Assembly: GCA_937967955.1 (NCBI GenBank)
Contig: CALBUB010000129.1
Coordinates: forward strand, 1 to 39,153
Source: an uncultured Bacillota bacterium
Lineage (GTDB): Bacteria; Bacillota; Clostridia; Tissierellales; Tepidimicrobiaceae
Direction of reading: 5' to 3'
DNA length: 39,153 nt
Below are positions 16,411 through 24,973 of the stretch, in pieces. The notes beneath the pieces were generated by a model. It saw only the letters and a program-made list of their open reading frames with translations, ran no database searches and had not been told where the DNA came from. The translations under genes were made by a program, and so were the position numbers. Each line of letters begins with the position of its first letter. Within the stretch, counting starts at the first letter, position 1.

Positions 16411-17346
16411 ATGAAGTGGGTTGAGGTACAAATAGAAACTACTACAGAGGCAGAAGAAATAGTTTGCAGCATAATGTATGATATAGGCGTTTCAGGCTTG
16501 GCCATAGAGGATCCAAAGGATATACTGGCTTTCCAGCAAGGGGAAGATTGGTATCTTATAGAGCCAGAGCTGATTAAGCAGGACTATGAAGGAGTTATAA
16601 TAAAGGCTTATTTTCCAGAAGGTGAAGATATAAAGGATAAAATTGAATTAATAAAAGAGAGAATAGAAAAGACCCCCTATAATGAGACTGGTAAAAGCTT
16701 AGGCCGAGTAACAGTATCAGAAATATATGATACCGATTGGTCTGAAAACTGGAAGAAATATTATAAGCCAGTAAAGATTGGAAAAAATATTGTTATTAAG
16801 CCTACTTGGGAAACTTATAACCAAGAGGTAGGAGATATAATTATAGAAATAGATCCGGGAATGGCCTTTGGTACTGGAACCCATGAGACAACTATTCTGT
16901 GTATTGAAGCCTTAGAAAAATATGTGAAAGCAAATGACTTAGTCTATGATGTAGGTTGTGGTAGTGGTATTTTAAGTATTGTTTCAGCAAAGTTAGGAGC
17001 TAAGAAAGTAATAGGGATTGATATAGATGAATTGAGCATAAAGGCTTCAAAGGAGAATGTGAAAATAAATCAAGTAGAAGATGTAGTAGAAATAAGGAAA
17101 GGAAACTTACTAGATAAGGTCAGTGGCAAAGCTGATATTATAGTAGCCAATATAATTGCAGAGATTATAGTAAAAATGGTACCAACTTTAAAAAATTATA
17201 TAAAAGATGATGGTATATTTATAGCTTCTGGTATTATAACTGATAAATTGGATGTTGTAAGGAAAGCATTAGCCCACAATGGCTTTAATATAATAGAAGA
17301 AAAAATTATGAAGGATTGGGTAGCAATAATTGCTAAATTAGAATAG
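16411..17346 (+). CDS. prmA: Ribosomal protein L11 methyltransferase
   Basis: S-adenosylmethionine-dependent enzyme that methylates lysines and the N-terminus of ribosomal protein L11. 311 residues: an N-terminal substrate-recognition domain (about 1-70) and a Rossmann methyltransferase domain with DVGCGSG at 180-186 and VIGIDID further on. IDPGMAFGTGTHETT, the PrmA signature, precedes it. The ATG has AAAGGAAGTG upstream. It is the first gene of a tight trio with rsmE (9 bases) and mtaB, the order seen downstream of dnaJ in B. subtilis. Confidence 0.95.
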   Translation: MKWVEVQIETTTEAEEIVCSIMYDIGVSGLAIEDPKDILAFQQGEDWYLIEPELIKQDYEGVIIKAYFPEGEDIKDKIELIKERIEKTPYNETGKSLGRVTVSEIYDTDWSENWKKYYKPVKIGKNIVIKPTWETYNQEVGDIIIEIDPGMAFGTGTHETTILCIEALEKYVKANDLVYDVGCGSGILSIVSAKLGAKKVIGIDIDELSIKASKENVKINQVEDVVEIRKGNLLDKVSGKADIIVANIIAEIIVKMVPTLKNYIKDDGIFIASGIITDKLDVVRKALAHNGFNIIEEKIMKDWVAIIAKLE

Positions 17347-17355
17347 GGAGGCTTT

Positions 17356-18102
17356 ATGAATAGATTTTTTGTTGCTAAAGAACAAATACATGCTGATACT
17401 ATCCAGCTTGAGGGTAAAGATGTAAAACATATAAGGGATGTTTTAAGATTAAAACCTAAAGATAGACTTGAAATAGTATGTGAAGGTAAATGCTATATAT
17501 GTGAGATTTCTCAAATTGAGTCTAGTAAGGTAATAACTAGGATATTAGAAGTACAGGCTGGTAAAAATGAGCCGCCAATCTATATAAAGCTATTCCAGGG
17601 AATTGCTAAAGGAGATAAGATGGATCTAATAGTTCAGAAATGTACTGAAGTAGGTGTAAAGGAGATATTCCCTGTAGTAACCCATAGGACTGTTGTGAAG
17701 ATAAAGGATAGGAAGAAGGAAAAGAAAAAAGTAGATAGGTGGAATAGTATAGCAGAAGAGGCAGCTAAGCAGAGTAAAAGGGATATTATACCTTCTGTTA
17801 GGGATATAATTACCTTCAAAGATATGGTAGAAATGCTTAAAGGTGAAGAAAACATAATAGTTCCCTATGAAGGGGAAAAGGCTGTAGGAATTAAGGAAGC
17901 TTTAAAGGGAGTTTCTGGAGATAGACTTAATATAGTAATAGGGCCAGAAGGTGGTTTTGAAGAGTACGAAATAGATATGCTAAAAGCCCATGGAGGAAAG
18001 ATAGTTACTTTAGGACCGAGAATATTGAGAACAGAAACGGCAGGTGTTGTTACCCTTGCTATGGCACTGTACGAACTTGGAGATATGGGAGTGATAATAT
18101 GA
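17356..18102 (+). CDS. rsmE: 16S rRNA m3U1498 methyltransferase RsmE
   Basis: SPOUT-class methyltransferase acting on U1498 of 16S rRNA. 248 residues. An N-terminal PUA-like RNA-binding region (VKHIRDVLRLK near 24-34) is followed by the trefoil-knot domain with IGPEGGFEEYEI and LGPRILRTETA, the SAM-binding loops of the family. Its last 4 bases overlap the mtaB start (ATGA), so translation is coupled. Confidence 0.95.
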   Translation: MNRFFVAKEQIHADTIQLEGKDVKHIRDVLRLKPKDRLEIVCEGKCYICEISQIESSKVITRILEVQAGKNEPPIYIKLFQGIAKGDKMDLIVQKCTEVGVKEIFPVVTHRTVVKIKDRKKEKKKVDRWNSIAEEAAKQSKRDIIPSVRDIITFKDMVEMLKGEENIIVPYEGEKAVGIKEALKGVSGDRLNIVIGPEGGFEEYEIDMLKAHGGKIVTLGPRILRTETAGVVTLAMALYELGDMGVII

Positions 18103-19397
18103 TGAAAGTGGCTTTTTACACATTAGGCTGTAAGGTAAACCAGTATGAGACTGAAGCTATGGAAGAAATGTTTAAAAAGAGAGGCTATGAGATTGTAAGC
18201 TTTGAAGACAAGGCTGATATATATATTATAAATACATGTACAGTGACCAATTTAGGAGATAGAAAATCCAGGCAGTTTATAAGAAGGGCAAAGAAATTAA
18301 ATGAAGATTCCATTGTAGCAGCAGTAGGCTGCTATTCTCAAATAGCCCCAGATGAGGTAGAGAAGATAGAAGGGGTAGATGTTATAATTGGAAATACTGA
18401 TAAGGATAAAATAGTAGACATTTGTGAAGAGGCCAGAGAAAAAAATGAGAAGATTAATGTGGTGAAAAACATTAAATACCATAAGGAATTTGACAATCTA
18501 AGTATTGAAAAAATAGAATCTAGAACTAGGGCCTATATGAAGATACAAGATGGCTGCAACCAATTTTGTAGCTATTGTATAATTCCCTATGCTCGAGGGC
18601 CTATAAGAAGCAGGAGACTTGAAGATATACTAGTTGAAGCTGAAAGATTGGCTAAAGCCCACTTTAAGGAGATAATACTTACTGGCATCCATGTGGCCTC
18701 CTATGGCAAAGATTTGAAAAACATCAATTTGCTGGATGTTATTGAAAATATAAGTAAGATAGAGGGGATTGAAAGGATAAGGCTAAGTTCCATAGAGCCT
18801 ACTTTTATAGATAAAGAGTTTATGGAAAAGGTTAAGGCTAATAAGAAGTTTTGTGACCATTTCCATCTATCATTACAAAGTGGTAGCAATAGTGTATTAA
18901 AAAGGATGAATCGTAAGTATACTACTGAAGAATATAAGCATATAGTAGAGTTGATAAGAAGCTATATGCCTGCTGCAGGTATTACCACAGACATTATTGT
19001 AGGTTTTCCAGGAGAGACTGAAGAGGAATTCCAAGAAACTTATGATTTTGTAAAGACCATTGGCTTTTCTAGAATCCATGTCTTTAAATACTCTCCCCGA
19101 AAAGGAACCCCTGCTAGCCAGATGGATAATCAAATCCACGGAAGTATTAAGCAGGCTAGAAGTGAGGAATTGATTAAACTAGGAAATCAATTGGCCAATA
19201 GCTTTATGGAAAGCTTTTTAGGAAAGACTATGGAAGTTCTCTTTGAAGAGGAAAAGGATGGATATTTTGAAGGCTATACAACTAACTATCTGCGAGTGAA
19301 AGTAAAAACAAGCAAGGACCTTCAAGGAAAAATACTGCCTGTAAAAATTATTGATAAAAAAGAGGATATTTTAGTAGGAAAAATAGAGGAATTCTAA
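18099..19397 (+). CDS. mtaB: tRNA t6A37 methylthiotransferase MtaB
   Basis: Radical-SAM enzyme that adds a methylthio group to N6-threonylcarbamoyladenosine at position 37 of ANN-decoding tRNAs. 432 residues. The N-terminal UPF0004 domain carries three cysteines for the auxiliary cluster (C11, C47, C78). The radical-SAM cluster is C153-x3-C157-x2-C160 in DGCNQFCSYCIIPYARGP. A C-terminal TRAM domain follows (about 370-432). The start GCKVNQYETEAM is the MtaB type, not MiaB. An ATGATG start overlaps the rsmE stop. Confidence 0.95.
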   Translation: MMKVAFYTLGCKVNQYETEAMEEMFKKRGYEIVSFEDKADIYIINTCTVTNLGDRKSRQFIRRAKKLNEDSIVAAVGCYSQIAPDEVEKIEGVDVIIGNTDKDKIVDICEEAREKNEKINVVKNIKYHKEFDNLSIEKIESRTRAYMKIQDGCNQFCSYCIIPYARGPIRSRRLEDILVEAERLAKAHFKEIILTGIHVASYGKDLKNINLLDVIENISKIEGIERIRLSSIEPTFIDKEFMEKVKANKKFCDHFHLSLQSGSNSVLKRMNRKYTTEEYKHIVELIRSYMPAAGITTDIIVGFPGETEEEFQETYDFVKTIGFSRIHVFKYSPRKGTPASQMDNQIHGSIKQARSEELIKLGNQLANSFMESFLGKTMEVLFEEEKDGYFEGYTTNYLRVKVKTSKDLQGKILPVKIIDKKEDILVGKIEEF

Positions 19398-19435
19398 AAA
19401 TTGTGTAGAATATATTATTTTGAGGAGGTGAAAAG

Positions 19436-19780
19436 GTGGCAGATTGCATATTCTGTAAAATAGCAAATAAAGAAATACCTTCTGAAATAGTATATGAGGA
19501 CGACAATATAATTGCTTTTAAAGATGCAAATCCTCAAGCCCCTGTCCATATACTTTTTATACCTAAAAAGCACATAGAATCCTTAAATGATTTGAGTGAA
19601 GAAGACTCTGCTTTAATTGGAGATATATTTTATAGAATAAAGGAATTGGCCAAAGATTTAGGCATTGCTGAAGAGGGTTATAGAGTAGTTAACAATTGTG
19701 GTAAATTAGGGGGCCAAACTGTATTCCATATTCACTTCCATTTACTTGCTGGACGCCAGCTTACTTGGCCACCCGGTTAA
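19436..19780 (+). CDS. Histidine triad (HIT) nucleotide-binding protein, HinT-like
   Basis: Small nucleoside phosphoramidase or hydrolase of the HIT superfamily. 114 residues, a full-length HinT type. The triad is H98-I-H100-F-H102-LL followed by AGRQLTWPPG, the C-terminal motif of bacterial HinT. N-terminal C4 and C7 (CIFCKI) resemble the zinc-site cysteines of some members. The GTG start at 19436 is set by GAGGAGGTG about 8 bases upstream. It lies 38 bases after mtaB, probably in the same transcript, and before rpsU. Confidence 0.95.
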   Translation: MADCIFCKIANKEIPSEIVYEDDNIIAFKDANPQAPVHILFIPKKHIESLNDLSEEDSALIGDIFYRIKELAKDLGIAEEGYRVVNNCGKLGGQTVFHIHFHLLAGRQLTWPPG

Positions 19781-19787
19781 AATTTAG

Positions 19788-19816
19788 TTGCATAAAAGCT
19801 GGGGGTAATGTATAAT
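19788..19816 (+). promoter_or_regulatory. Sigma-A promoter of rpsU
   Basis: TTGCAT (19788-19793), a 17-base spacer, and TATAAT (19811-19816). This leaves an untranslated leader of about 64 bases before the rpsU ATG, in which I see no strong hairpin. Confidence 0.65.
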
Positions 19817-19886
19817 TATCTAGTGTTGTATTCTTACAGTTGCAAACTTTAGCGCTCTATCCAGTTGCAGAGGGGAGGGGAGAAGG

Positions 19887-20069
19887 ATGGCAGAAGTTAG
19901 AGTGGGAGAAAATGAATCTCTTGATAATGCACTAAGAAGATTTAAAAGACAATGTGCCAGATCAGGAGTTCTTGCTGAATATAGGAAAAGAGAACATTAT
20001 GAAAAACCAAGTGTAAGACGTAAAAAGAAGTCCGAAGCGGCTAGGAGAAAAAAAGCAAGATATAGATAG
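19887..20069 (+). CDS. rpsU: 30S ribosomal protein S21
   Basis: Small-subunit ribosomal protein near the anti-Shine-Dalgarno region of 16S rRNA. 60 residues, starting MAEVRVGENESLDNALRRFK, with a Lys/Arg-rich C-terminus (RRKKKSEAARRKKARYR), both typical. The ATG follows an unusually purine-rich GGGGAGGGGAGAAGG. It has its own promoter and terminator. The yqeY gene that follows rpsU in B. subtilis is missing here. Confidence 0.97.
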   Translation: MAEVRVGENESLDNALRRFKRQCARSGVLAEYRKREHYEKPSVRRKKKSEAARRKKARYR

Positions 20070-20085
20070 GACGTAATGAAAGTAG

Positions 20086-20114
20086 ACCTGGGTTTTTATC
20101 CCAGGTTTATTTAG
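20086..20114 (+). terminator. Terminator after rpsU
   Basis: Stem ACCTGGG / CCCAGGT (20086-20092 and 20100-20106) with a 7-base loop TTTTTAT and a TTTATTTA tail. Confidence 0.75.
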
Positions 20115-20210
20115 TATTAGGTGAGTTATTATAAAATATTAAAAATGTAACATATAATAAAATATAGCCATATTTAATGAGCTCCTTATAATTGGCTAGG
20201 AGGTAAATTG

Positions 20211-20945
20211 ATGAAGAGGACATTAATATTTATACTTTTGTTTATCTTTTTGCTAAATACTATCTCCTATGGACAGCAGCAAAATATGGAAGATGGAAGC
20301 TCCCAAGTAAAATTTGCTAAATTTATCTCCAGCTATCATATAAGTATTTTACTTCTTACTATTGGTTTTATAGGCATGATACTGGAGATATTTATTCCTG
20401 GTTTTGGCATTGGAGGCATTATAAGCTTAGTAGCCTTTGGCCTTTTCTTTGCTGGGAATATAATGGCTGGTAATTCTCAATGGACTTCTTTGATAGTATT
20501 TGTAGTAGGACTTATATTGCTGGTTATAGAGGCTATAGCTCCTGGTTTTGGTTTACCAGGAATATCTGGAATAATATTAATTGCCCTAGGAATCATACTT
20601 GCTATGGGGTCCATTAGGGAAGCCATAGAGTCCTTAAGTATTGCCATCATATTAACAACCATAATAACAGTATTACTAATAAGAAGAGGCTATAGCTTTA
20701 AAGCCCTAGATAAGGTGGTCCTAAATACTAATTTAGATAAAGAAAGTGGCTATGTAAGCTCTGAAGAAAAGAAGGAGTATTTAGGAAAGGAAGGTATAAC
20801 CATCTCAGAACTTCGCCCTTCGGGAATTGTAGAAATAGACGGTGAAAGGCTAGATGTACTATCAGAAGGCGTATTTATACCGAAAGATACAAGGGTGAAG
20901 GTAGTAAAGGTAGAAGGAGCTAAGATAATTGTAAGGAGGTTATAG
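20211..20945 (+). CDS. nfeD: NfeD family membrane protein (YqeZ-like), flotillin partner
   Basis: NfeD proteins are membrane partners of flotillin/SPFH proteins. The product of about 244 residues begins with a signal-peptide-like hydrophobic stretch (MKRTLIFILLFIFLLNTISY, then a polar GQQQN). Several membrane helices follow (about 35-165), then a C-terminal OB-fold-like domain with GKEGITISELRPSGIVEIDG. It lacks the ClpP-class protease domain of long NfeD forms. ATG 20211 and the adjacent in-frame TTG 20208 are both possible starts behind AGGAGG. The gene ends 1 base before floA, whose ribosome site is inside its last codons. The nfeD-floA pair matches yqeZ-yqfA of B. subtilis. Confidence 0.9.
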   Translation: MKRTLIFILLFIFLLNTISYGQQQNMEDGSSQVKFAKFISSYHISILLLTIGFIGMILEIFIPGFGIGGIISLVAFGLFFAGNIMAGNSQWTSLIVFVVGLILLVIEAIAPGFGLPGISGIILIALGIILAMGSIREAIESLSIAIILTTIITVLLIRRGYSFKALDKVVLNTNLDKESGYVSSEEKKEYLGKEGITISELRPSGIVEIDGERLDVLSEGVFIPKDTRVKVVKVEGAKIIVRRL

Positions 20946-20946
20946 T

Positions 20947-21939
20947 ATGCCAGGAAGTTCATTTTTATTCTTTGTTGGAATTGCCCTGTTGATTATCATC
21001 TTTTTAATCCTGTTTTTCACCTTCATTCCAGTAGGCTTGTGGATAACGGCTTACTTTTCAGGGGTAAGGATTGGAATTACCACCCTTATAGGAATGAGAT
21101 TTAGAAGAGTGGTTCCATCAAGAATTGTAGTTCCTATGATTAAAGCAACTAAAGCAGGCTTATCTCTTGAAATCGACAAATTAGAAGCCCATTATTTAGC
21201 AGGGGGAAATGTTAATACTCTTGTGGATGCCTTAATAGCAGCCCAAAGGGCAAATATTGATTTACCCTTCGAAAGGGCAGCAGCCATAGACTTGGCAGGT
21301 AGAAATGTGTTGGAAGCTGTTCAAGTTAGTGTAAATCCTAAAGTAATTGAAACTCCAAAGATATCAGCTGTTGCTAAGGATGGTATTGAGGTTATAGTTA
21401 AAGCAAGAGTTACAGTAAGGGCTAATATTGAAAGGCTTGTTGGAGGAGCTGGGGAAGAAACTATAATTGCAAGGGTTGGTGAAGGAATAGTAACTACTGT
21501 AGGAAGCTCTGAGTCCCATACAGACGTTTTGGAAAATCCTGATTTGATTTCCCAAACTGTACTAGATAAGGGTTTGGATTCAGGTACTGCCTTTGAGATA
21601 CTATCTATAGACATAGCAGATGTGGATGTAGGTAGAAATATTGGAGCTAAACTTCAAACAGACCAGGCAGAAGCAGATAAGAGAATAGCCCAAGCAAAAG
21701 CAGAGGAAAGAAGAGCTATGGCAGTAGCAAGAGAGCAAGAAATGATTGCAGAAGTACAGGCAATGAAAGCAAAAGTTGTAGAGGCAGAAGCAGAGGTTCC
21801 TCTGGCCTTAGCCAAGGCTTTAAGGGAAGGAAAAATTGGGGTAATGGATTATTATAATATGAGAAATATATTGGCTGATACCAATATGAGAAACTCTATT
21901 TCAAAGCTGGCAGAAGATGAAAAAGATGATGATAAGTAG
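20947..21939 (+). CDS. floA: Flotillin-like protein FloA
   Basis: Membrane scaffold of the SPFH/flotillin class that organises functional membrane microdomains. 330 residues. A hydrophobic hairpin-like segment at about 6-40 anchors it; the SPFH-type domain follows, then an Ala/Glu-rich stretch of coiled-coil character (about 235-290, AEADKRIAQAKAEERRAMA). The conserved C-terminal NMRNILADTNMRNSISK segment closes it. The ATG lies 1 base after the nfeD stop, with AGGAGGT overlapping the nfeD end, so the two are coupled. In B. subtilis the pair answers to envelope stress through sigma-W; I see no such promoter here. Confidence 0.95.
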   Translation: MPGSSFLFFVGIALLIIIFLILFFTFIPVGLWITAYFSGVRIGITTLIGMRFRRVVPSRIVVPMIKATKAGLSLEIDKLEAHYLAGGNVNTLVDALIAAQRANIDLPFERAAAIDLAGRNVLEAVQVSVNPKVIETPKISAVAKDGIEVIVKARVTVRANIERLVGGAGEETIIARVGEGIVTTVGSSESHTDVLENPDLISQTVLDKGLDSGTAFEILSIDIADVDVGRNIGAKLQTDQAEADKRIAQAKAEERRAMAVAREQEMIAEVQAMKAKVVEAEAEVPLALAKALREGKIGVMDYYNMRNILADTNMRNSISKLAEDEKDDDK

Positions 21940-21948
21940 GGGATCTAT

Positions 21949-22392
21949 ATGTCACCAGTAATAATTGTATTTTTCATCATAATATTTGTAGAGGTGTTTT
22001 TAAAGAGTATTAGGGACAAGAAGAAAATTCAGGATATGAGAAGGAATTCTAATTCTATTGAGCTTGAAAAACAAAAGTCCCTTATAGAATATGAATATGA
22101 AGAAATAGATGCTTATGAGATTGATGAAACTGAGGAAGTTGATGAATATGAGTCTGTAGACTATGGTAAAGAAATGGATAGGGAAGAAAAGGGCCATGAA
22201 ACTATAAATGCTGGAGATGGCTATAAAAAAGAAATTGTATTAGACCCAAAAACAATGGATGATAAGCTAGAAAGCTATGAATTAAAAGGTAAGCCTAAAG
22301 GAAAGAAGAAAATAGAAAAAGAGCTTTTAAAAGGGCTAATCTTTTCGGAGATACTTTCTGAACCAAAGAGTGTTAGAAATATGAGAAAATAA
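21949..22392 (+). CDS. Unknown single-pass membrane protein with acidic cytoplasmic region
   Basis: 147 residues. An N-terminal hydrophobic helix (MSPVIIVFFIIIFVEVF) is followed by a basic KSIRDKKK. A strongly acidic stretch rich in Glu, Asp and Tyr comes next (about 45-85), then a lysine-rich C-terminal part ending SEPKSVRNMRK. I do not recognise a domain. It starts 9 bases after floA and ends just before a strong terminator, so it is the third gene of nfeD-floA-x. B. subtilis also has a small gene (yqfB) here, but I cannot show homology. The acidic middle and basic tail suggest a protein-protein adaptor, perhaps of the flotillin complex; that is inference from position only. Confidence 0.8.
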   Translation: MSPVIIVFFIIIFVEVFLKSIRDKKKIQDMRRNSNSIELEKQKSLIEYEYEEIDAYEIDETEEVDEYESVDYGKEMDREEKGHETINAGDGYKKEIVLDPKTMDDKLESYELKGKPKGKKKIEKELLKGLIFSEILSEPKSVRNMRK

Positions 22393-22400
22393 ATTGTCAT

Positions 22401-22437
22401 AGGATTGAGTTCTATATTTAGGACTCAGTCCTTTTTT
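22401..22437 (+). terminator. Strong terminator after nfeD-floA operon
   Basis: AGGATTGAGT (22401-22410) pairs with ACTCAGTCCT (22423-22432, one G-U pair). Two further inner pairs are possible, followed by TTTTTT. It separates the flotillin operon from the yqfC operon. Confidence 0.85.
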
Positions 22438-22442
22438 CTATG

Positions 22443-22471
22443 TAATACTGCTTTTCTTGTACGCATAAATT
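22443..22471 (+). promoter_or_regulatory. Candidate sigma-E promoter of yqfC-yqfD
   Basis: TAATACT (22443-22449), a 14-base spacer, and CATAAATT (22464-22471). Against the B. subtilis sigma-E consensus KMATATT-N14-CATACAHT it matches 6 of 7 and 7 of 8 positions. It lies right after a terminator and 23 bases before the yqfC ATG. yqfC and yqfD are sigma-E genes in Bacillus, so sequence, spacing and context agree. Confidence 0.6.
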
Positions 22472-22494
22472 TATTACAGGGGAGGTTTGTGAAA

Positions 22495-22779
22495 ATGGAT
22501 AGGGACAATAAGATGTCAAATTTTAAATATAATATTTCTGAAGCCTTAGAACTTCCAAAGGACTTAATAATGGACTTACCTAAAATAGTCATGATTGGTA
22601 ATATCCAAATGAATATTTCTAACCATAAGGGGATTATTGAATACACCAGGGAAGTGTTGAGGGTAAATTCCAGTATAGGGATTATTAAAATAAGTGGTAG
22701 TGATATGGAACTTAAGACTATTTTGTCTGAGGAAATAATCGTGAAAGGGAATATTGAAAAGGTTGAAATAATCGGATAA
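22495..22779 (+). CDS. yqfC: Sporulation protein YqfC
   Basis: Small conserved spore-former protein of the YabP/YqfC family; its molecular role is unknown. 94 residues from ATG 22495. GGGGAGG lies 9 bases upstream; the GTG at 22489 is too close to it. The product starts MDRDNKMSNFKYNISEALEL and contains IVMIGNIQMNISNHKGIIEY and ISGSDMELKTILSEEIIVKG, the conserved core of the family. It is followed 11 bases later by yqfD, the invariant partner, and preceded by a sigma-E-like promoter. Confidence 0.92.
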   Translation: MDRDNKMSNFKYNISEALELPKDLIMDLPKIVMIGNIQMNISNHKGIIEYTREVLRVNSSIGIIKISGSDMELKTILSEEIIVKGNIEKVEIIG

Positions 22780-22790
22780 GGGGTGTGAAG

Positions 22791-23972
22791 ATGGGCACTA
22801 TAAAGACATGGAATTTTTTTAGGGGATATGTTATTATTAGAGTTGAAGGTTTAACATTAGAAAGATTTTTAAATTTAGCCGCATCTAACGACATATACCT
22901 TTGGGATATAAATAGGGTAGACTATACAGTACTAGAAATGAAGGTTACCATAAGGGGCTTTAAGGAGCTAAAAGAGATTGTTAAAAAAGTTGGCTGTAGG
23001 GTTGAACTAATAGATAAAAAAGGCTTACCCTTCATTTTATATAGCTTTAGACAAAGGAAGATGTTAGGTTTTGGCTTCATCATTTTTTTTGCTTTAATAT
23101 TCTATTTATCCTCTTTAATATGGCATGTTGAAATAGTAGGGAATGAAACAGTCAAAACAGAAGATATATTGGAAGTATTAGAAAGAGAAAATATAAAGAA
23201 GGGCATAATAAAATACAGGATTGATGAAGAATATGTAGAATATATGTTATTGAAAGAATTTGATATATTTTCTTACCTATCTGTTAATATTGAAGGAACA
23301 AAGATGACCATTGAAGTAAAAGAAAGAGACTTGCCTCCTGAAGTAATTGATGAAAATATCCCCTGTAATATTGTAGCTACTAAAAAGGGGGTTATAGAAA
23401 AGGTTATAGCAAGGAATGGAAGGTCAGTAGTAAAAAAAGGGGATGTAGTTGAAAAAGGGCAAGTTTTAATTACTGGAATTATAACTGATGAATATTCAGA
23501 AATTGAAATGTATGTTCATGCAGAAGGAGAAGTATTGGCCAAAACCCTATATTCCTATAAGGTAGAAGAGCCTATAGAAAAAACTGTAAAAGTAGAAACG
23601 GGAGAAGTTTATGAAAGAAGGGAATTAAAATTTGGAGACAGAGTAATCCAATTTGCAAAAGGAGACATTCCTTTTGCTGATTATATAGAAGAAGTAAAGG
23701 AAGTAAAGCTATTCAATTTAGACTTTCAACTTCCCATAAAAATATTAGTCCATGAGTATAAGGAAGTTGAGACTAAAAAGGTTAAACAAGATGTTGAACT
23801 TATAAAGGAGGCAAACCATATAAAAGCAGTGAAAGAATTGAATAAACAACTACCAACTGATGCAAAAATACAATCAAAGGATGTAAAGCATTATGTAAAG
23901 GATAATGTGGTTACTACTTATGTGGTAGTTGAGGTTCTTGAAGATATAGGAGAAAAACGTATTTTACAGTAA
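22791..23972 (+). CDS. yqfD: Sporulation protein YqfD
   Basis: Conserved sporulation membrane protein. 393 residues from ATG 22791 (a GTG at 22785 is a less likely start). A soluble cytoplasmic part (about 1-85) is followed by one membrane helix at about 91-112 (MLGFGFIIFFALIFYLSSLI). A large outer domain begins VEIVGNETVKTEDILEVLE, resembling a POTRA-like fold. The C-terminal half is charged and beta-rich. It lies in the mother-cell operon yqfC-yqfD and is followed 21 bases later by phoH. Confidence 0.93.
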   Translation: MGTIKTWNFFRGYVIIRVEGLTLERFLNLAASNDIYLWDINRVDYTVLEMKVTIRGFKELKEIVKKVGCRVELIDKKGLPFILYSFRQRKMLGFGFIIFFALIFYLSSLIWHVEIVGNETVKTEDILEVLERENIKKGIIKYRIDEEYVEYMLLKEFDIFSYLSVNIEGTKMTIEVKERDLPPEVIDENIPCNIVATKKGVIEKVIARNGRSVVKKGDVVEKGQVLITGIITDEYSEIEMYVHAEGEVLAKTLYSYKVEEPIEKTVKVETGEVYERRELKFGDRVIQFAKGDIPFADYIEEVKEVKLFNLDFQLPIKILVHEYKEVETKKVKQDVELIKEANHIKAVKELNKQLPTDAKIQSKDVKHYVKDNVVTTYVVVEVLEDIGEKRILQ

Positions 23973-23993
23973 TAATATAAAGGAGGACTAAAT

Positions 23994-24962
23994 TTGGCAA
24001 AAGATAAAAAAGAAAAAGAAATATATATTGAAGATTCTTTTATTATAGCCGAACTATTTGGTAAATTTGATGAAAATATCAAGATAATTGGGGAAGAATT
24101 TCCTGTAGAGATAGTATTAAGAGATGGGAAATTGGTTGTAATTGGTGATGAGACTGCCGTCCAATTGGTAGAAAAGCTTATCTATAAACTTATAGATATT
24201 ATAAATAAGCAGAAAAGGCTTACCAAGCAAGCAATTAGATATTCCATCCAGCTGGTGTTAAATGGCCAAGAGGAAAGATTAAACGAGCTGCTAGATGAGG
24301 TTATATGTATTACTGCAGCAGGAAAAATAATTAAACCTAAGACATTAGGGCAAAAGAGATACATAGATAGTATAAGGAATAATGATATAGTATTTGGAAT
24401 AGGGCCTGCTGGAACAGGAAAAACCTATTTAGCCATGGCTATGGCAGTTAATGCTTTCAAAAACAAGGAGGTTAATAGGATAATTTTAACAAGACCTGCT
24501 GTTGAGGCAGGGGAGCATTTGGGCTTTTTGCCTGGTGATTTAAAGGAAAAGGTAGATCCCTATTTAAGGCCTGTATATGATGCTTTATTTGATATATTAG
24601 GAGCAGAGACTTACATGAAGCTGGTAGAAAAGGGTTTAATTGAGGTAGCTCCTTTAGCATATATGAGAGGTAGGACTTTGGATTCTGCCTATGTTATATT
24701 AGATGAAGCCCAAAATACTACTGATGAACAGATGAAGATGTTTTTGACCCGCTTGGGCTTTGGCTCTAAGGCTATAATTACTGGAGATATAACCCAGATA
24801 GACCTAGCTAAAGGAAAATCTTCTGGCTTGATTACAGTTTCTAAGATATTAAAGGATATTCCAGGGATTGAGTTTATTTATTTATCAAAGCAGGATATAG
24901 TTAGACATCCCTTAGTGCAAAAGATAATAGAAGCTTATGAAAAGTACGAGGAAAAAGAGTAA
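23994..24962 (+). CDS. phoH: PhoH-like ATPase
   Basis: P-loop ATPase of the PhoH family, linked to RNA metabolism by its frequent pairing with ybeY. 322 residues. A KH-like N-terminal region is followed by Walker A GPAGTGKT at about 137-144, Walker B VILDEAQNTT and the TGDITQIDL motif. The start is TTG 23994 behind AAGGAGG. Here it is followed directly (11 bases) by ybeY; the pgpH/yqfF gene that stands between them in B. subtilis is absent. Confidence 0.95.
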   Translation: MAKDKKEKEIYIEDSFIIAELFGKFDENIKIIGEEFPVEIVLRDGKLVVIGDETAVQLVEKLIYKLIDIINKQKRLTKQAIRYSIQLVLNGQEERLNELLDEVICITAAGKIIKPKTLGQKRYIDSIRNNDIVFGIGPAGTGKTYLAMAMAVNAFKNKEVNRIILTRPAVEAGEHLGFLPGDLKEKVDPYLRPVYDALFDILGAETYMKLVEKGLIEVAPLAYMRGRTLDSAYVILDEAQNTTDEQMKMFLTRLGFGSKAIITGDITQIDLAKGKSSGLITVSKILKDIPGIEFIYLSKQDIVRHPLVQKIIEAYEKYEEKE

Positions 24963-24973
24963 GGAGTGCTTAT

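Noticed and set aside
19817..19886. Autoregulatory leader structure before rpsU
   Set aside because: Only a 4-bp pairing (CTCT with AGAG) is visible in the 64-base leader, too weak to call a regulatory element.
22405..22494. Upstream TTG start for yqfC
   Set aside because: It would start inside the floA-operon terminator and before the sigma-E-like promoter; ATG 22495 has GGGGAGG at the right distance.
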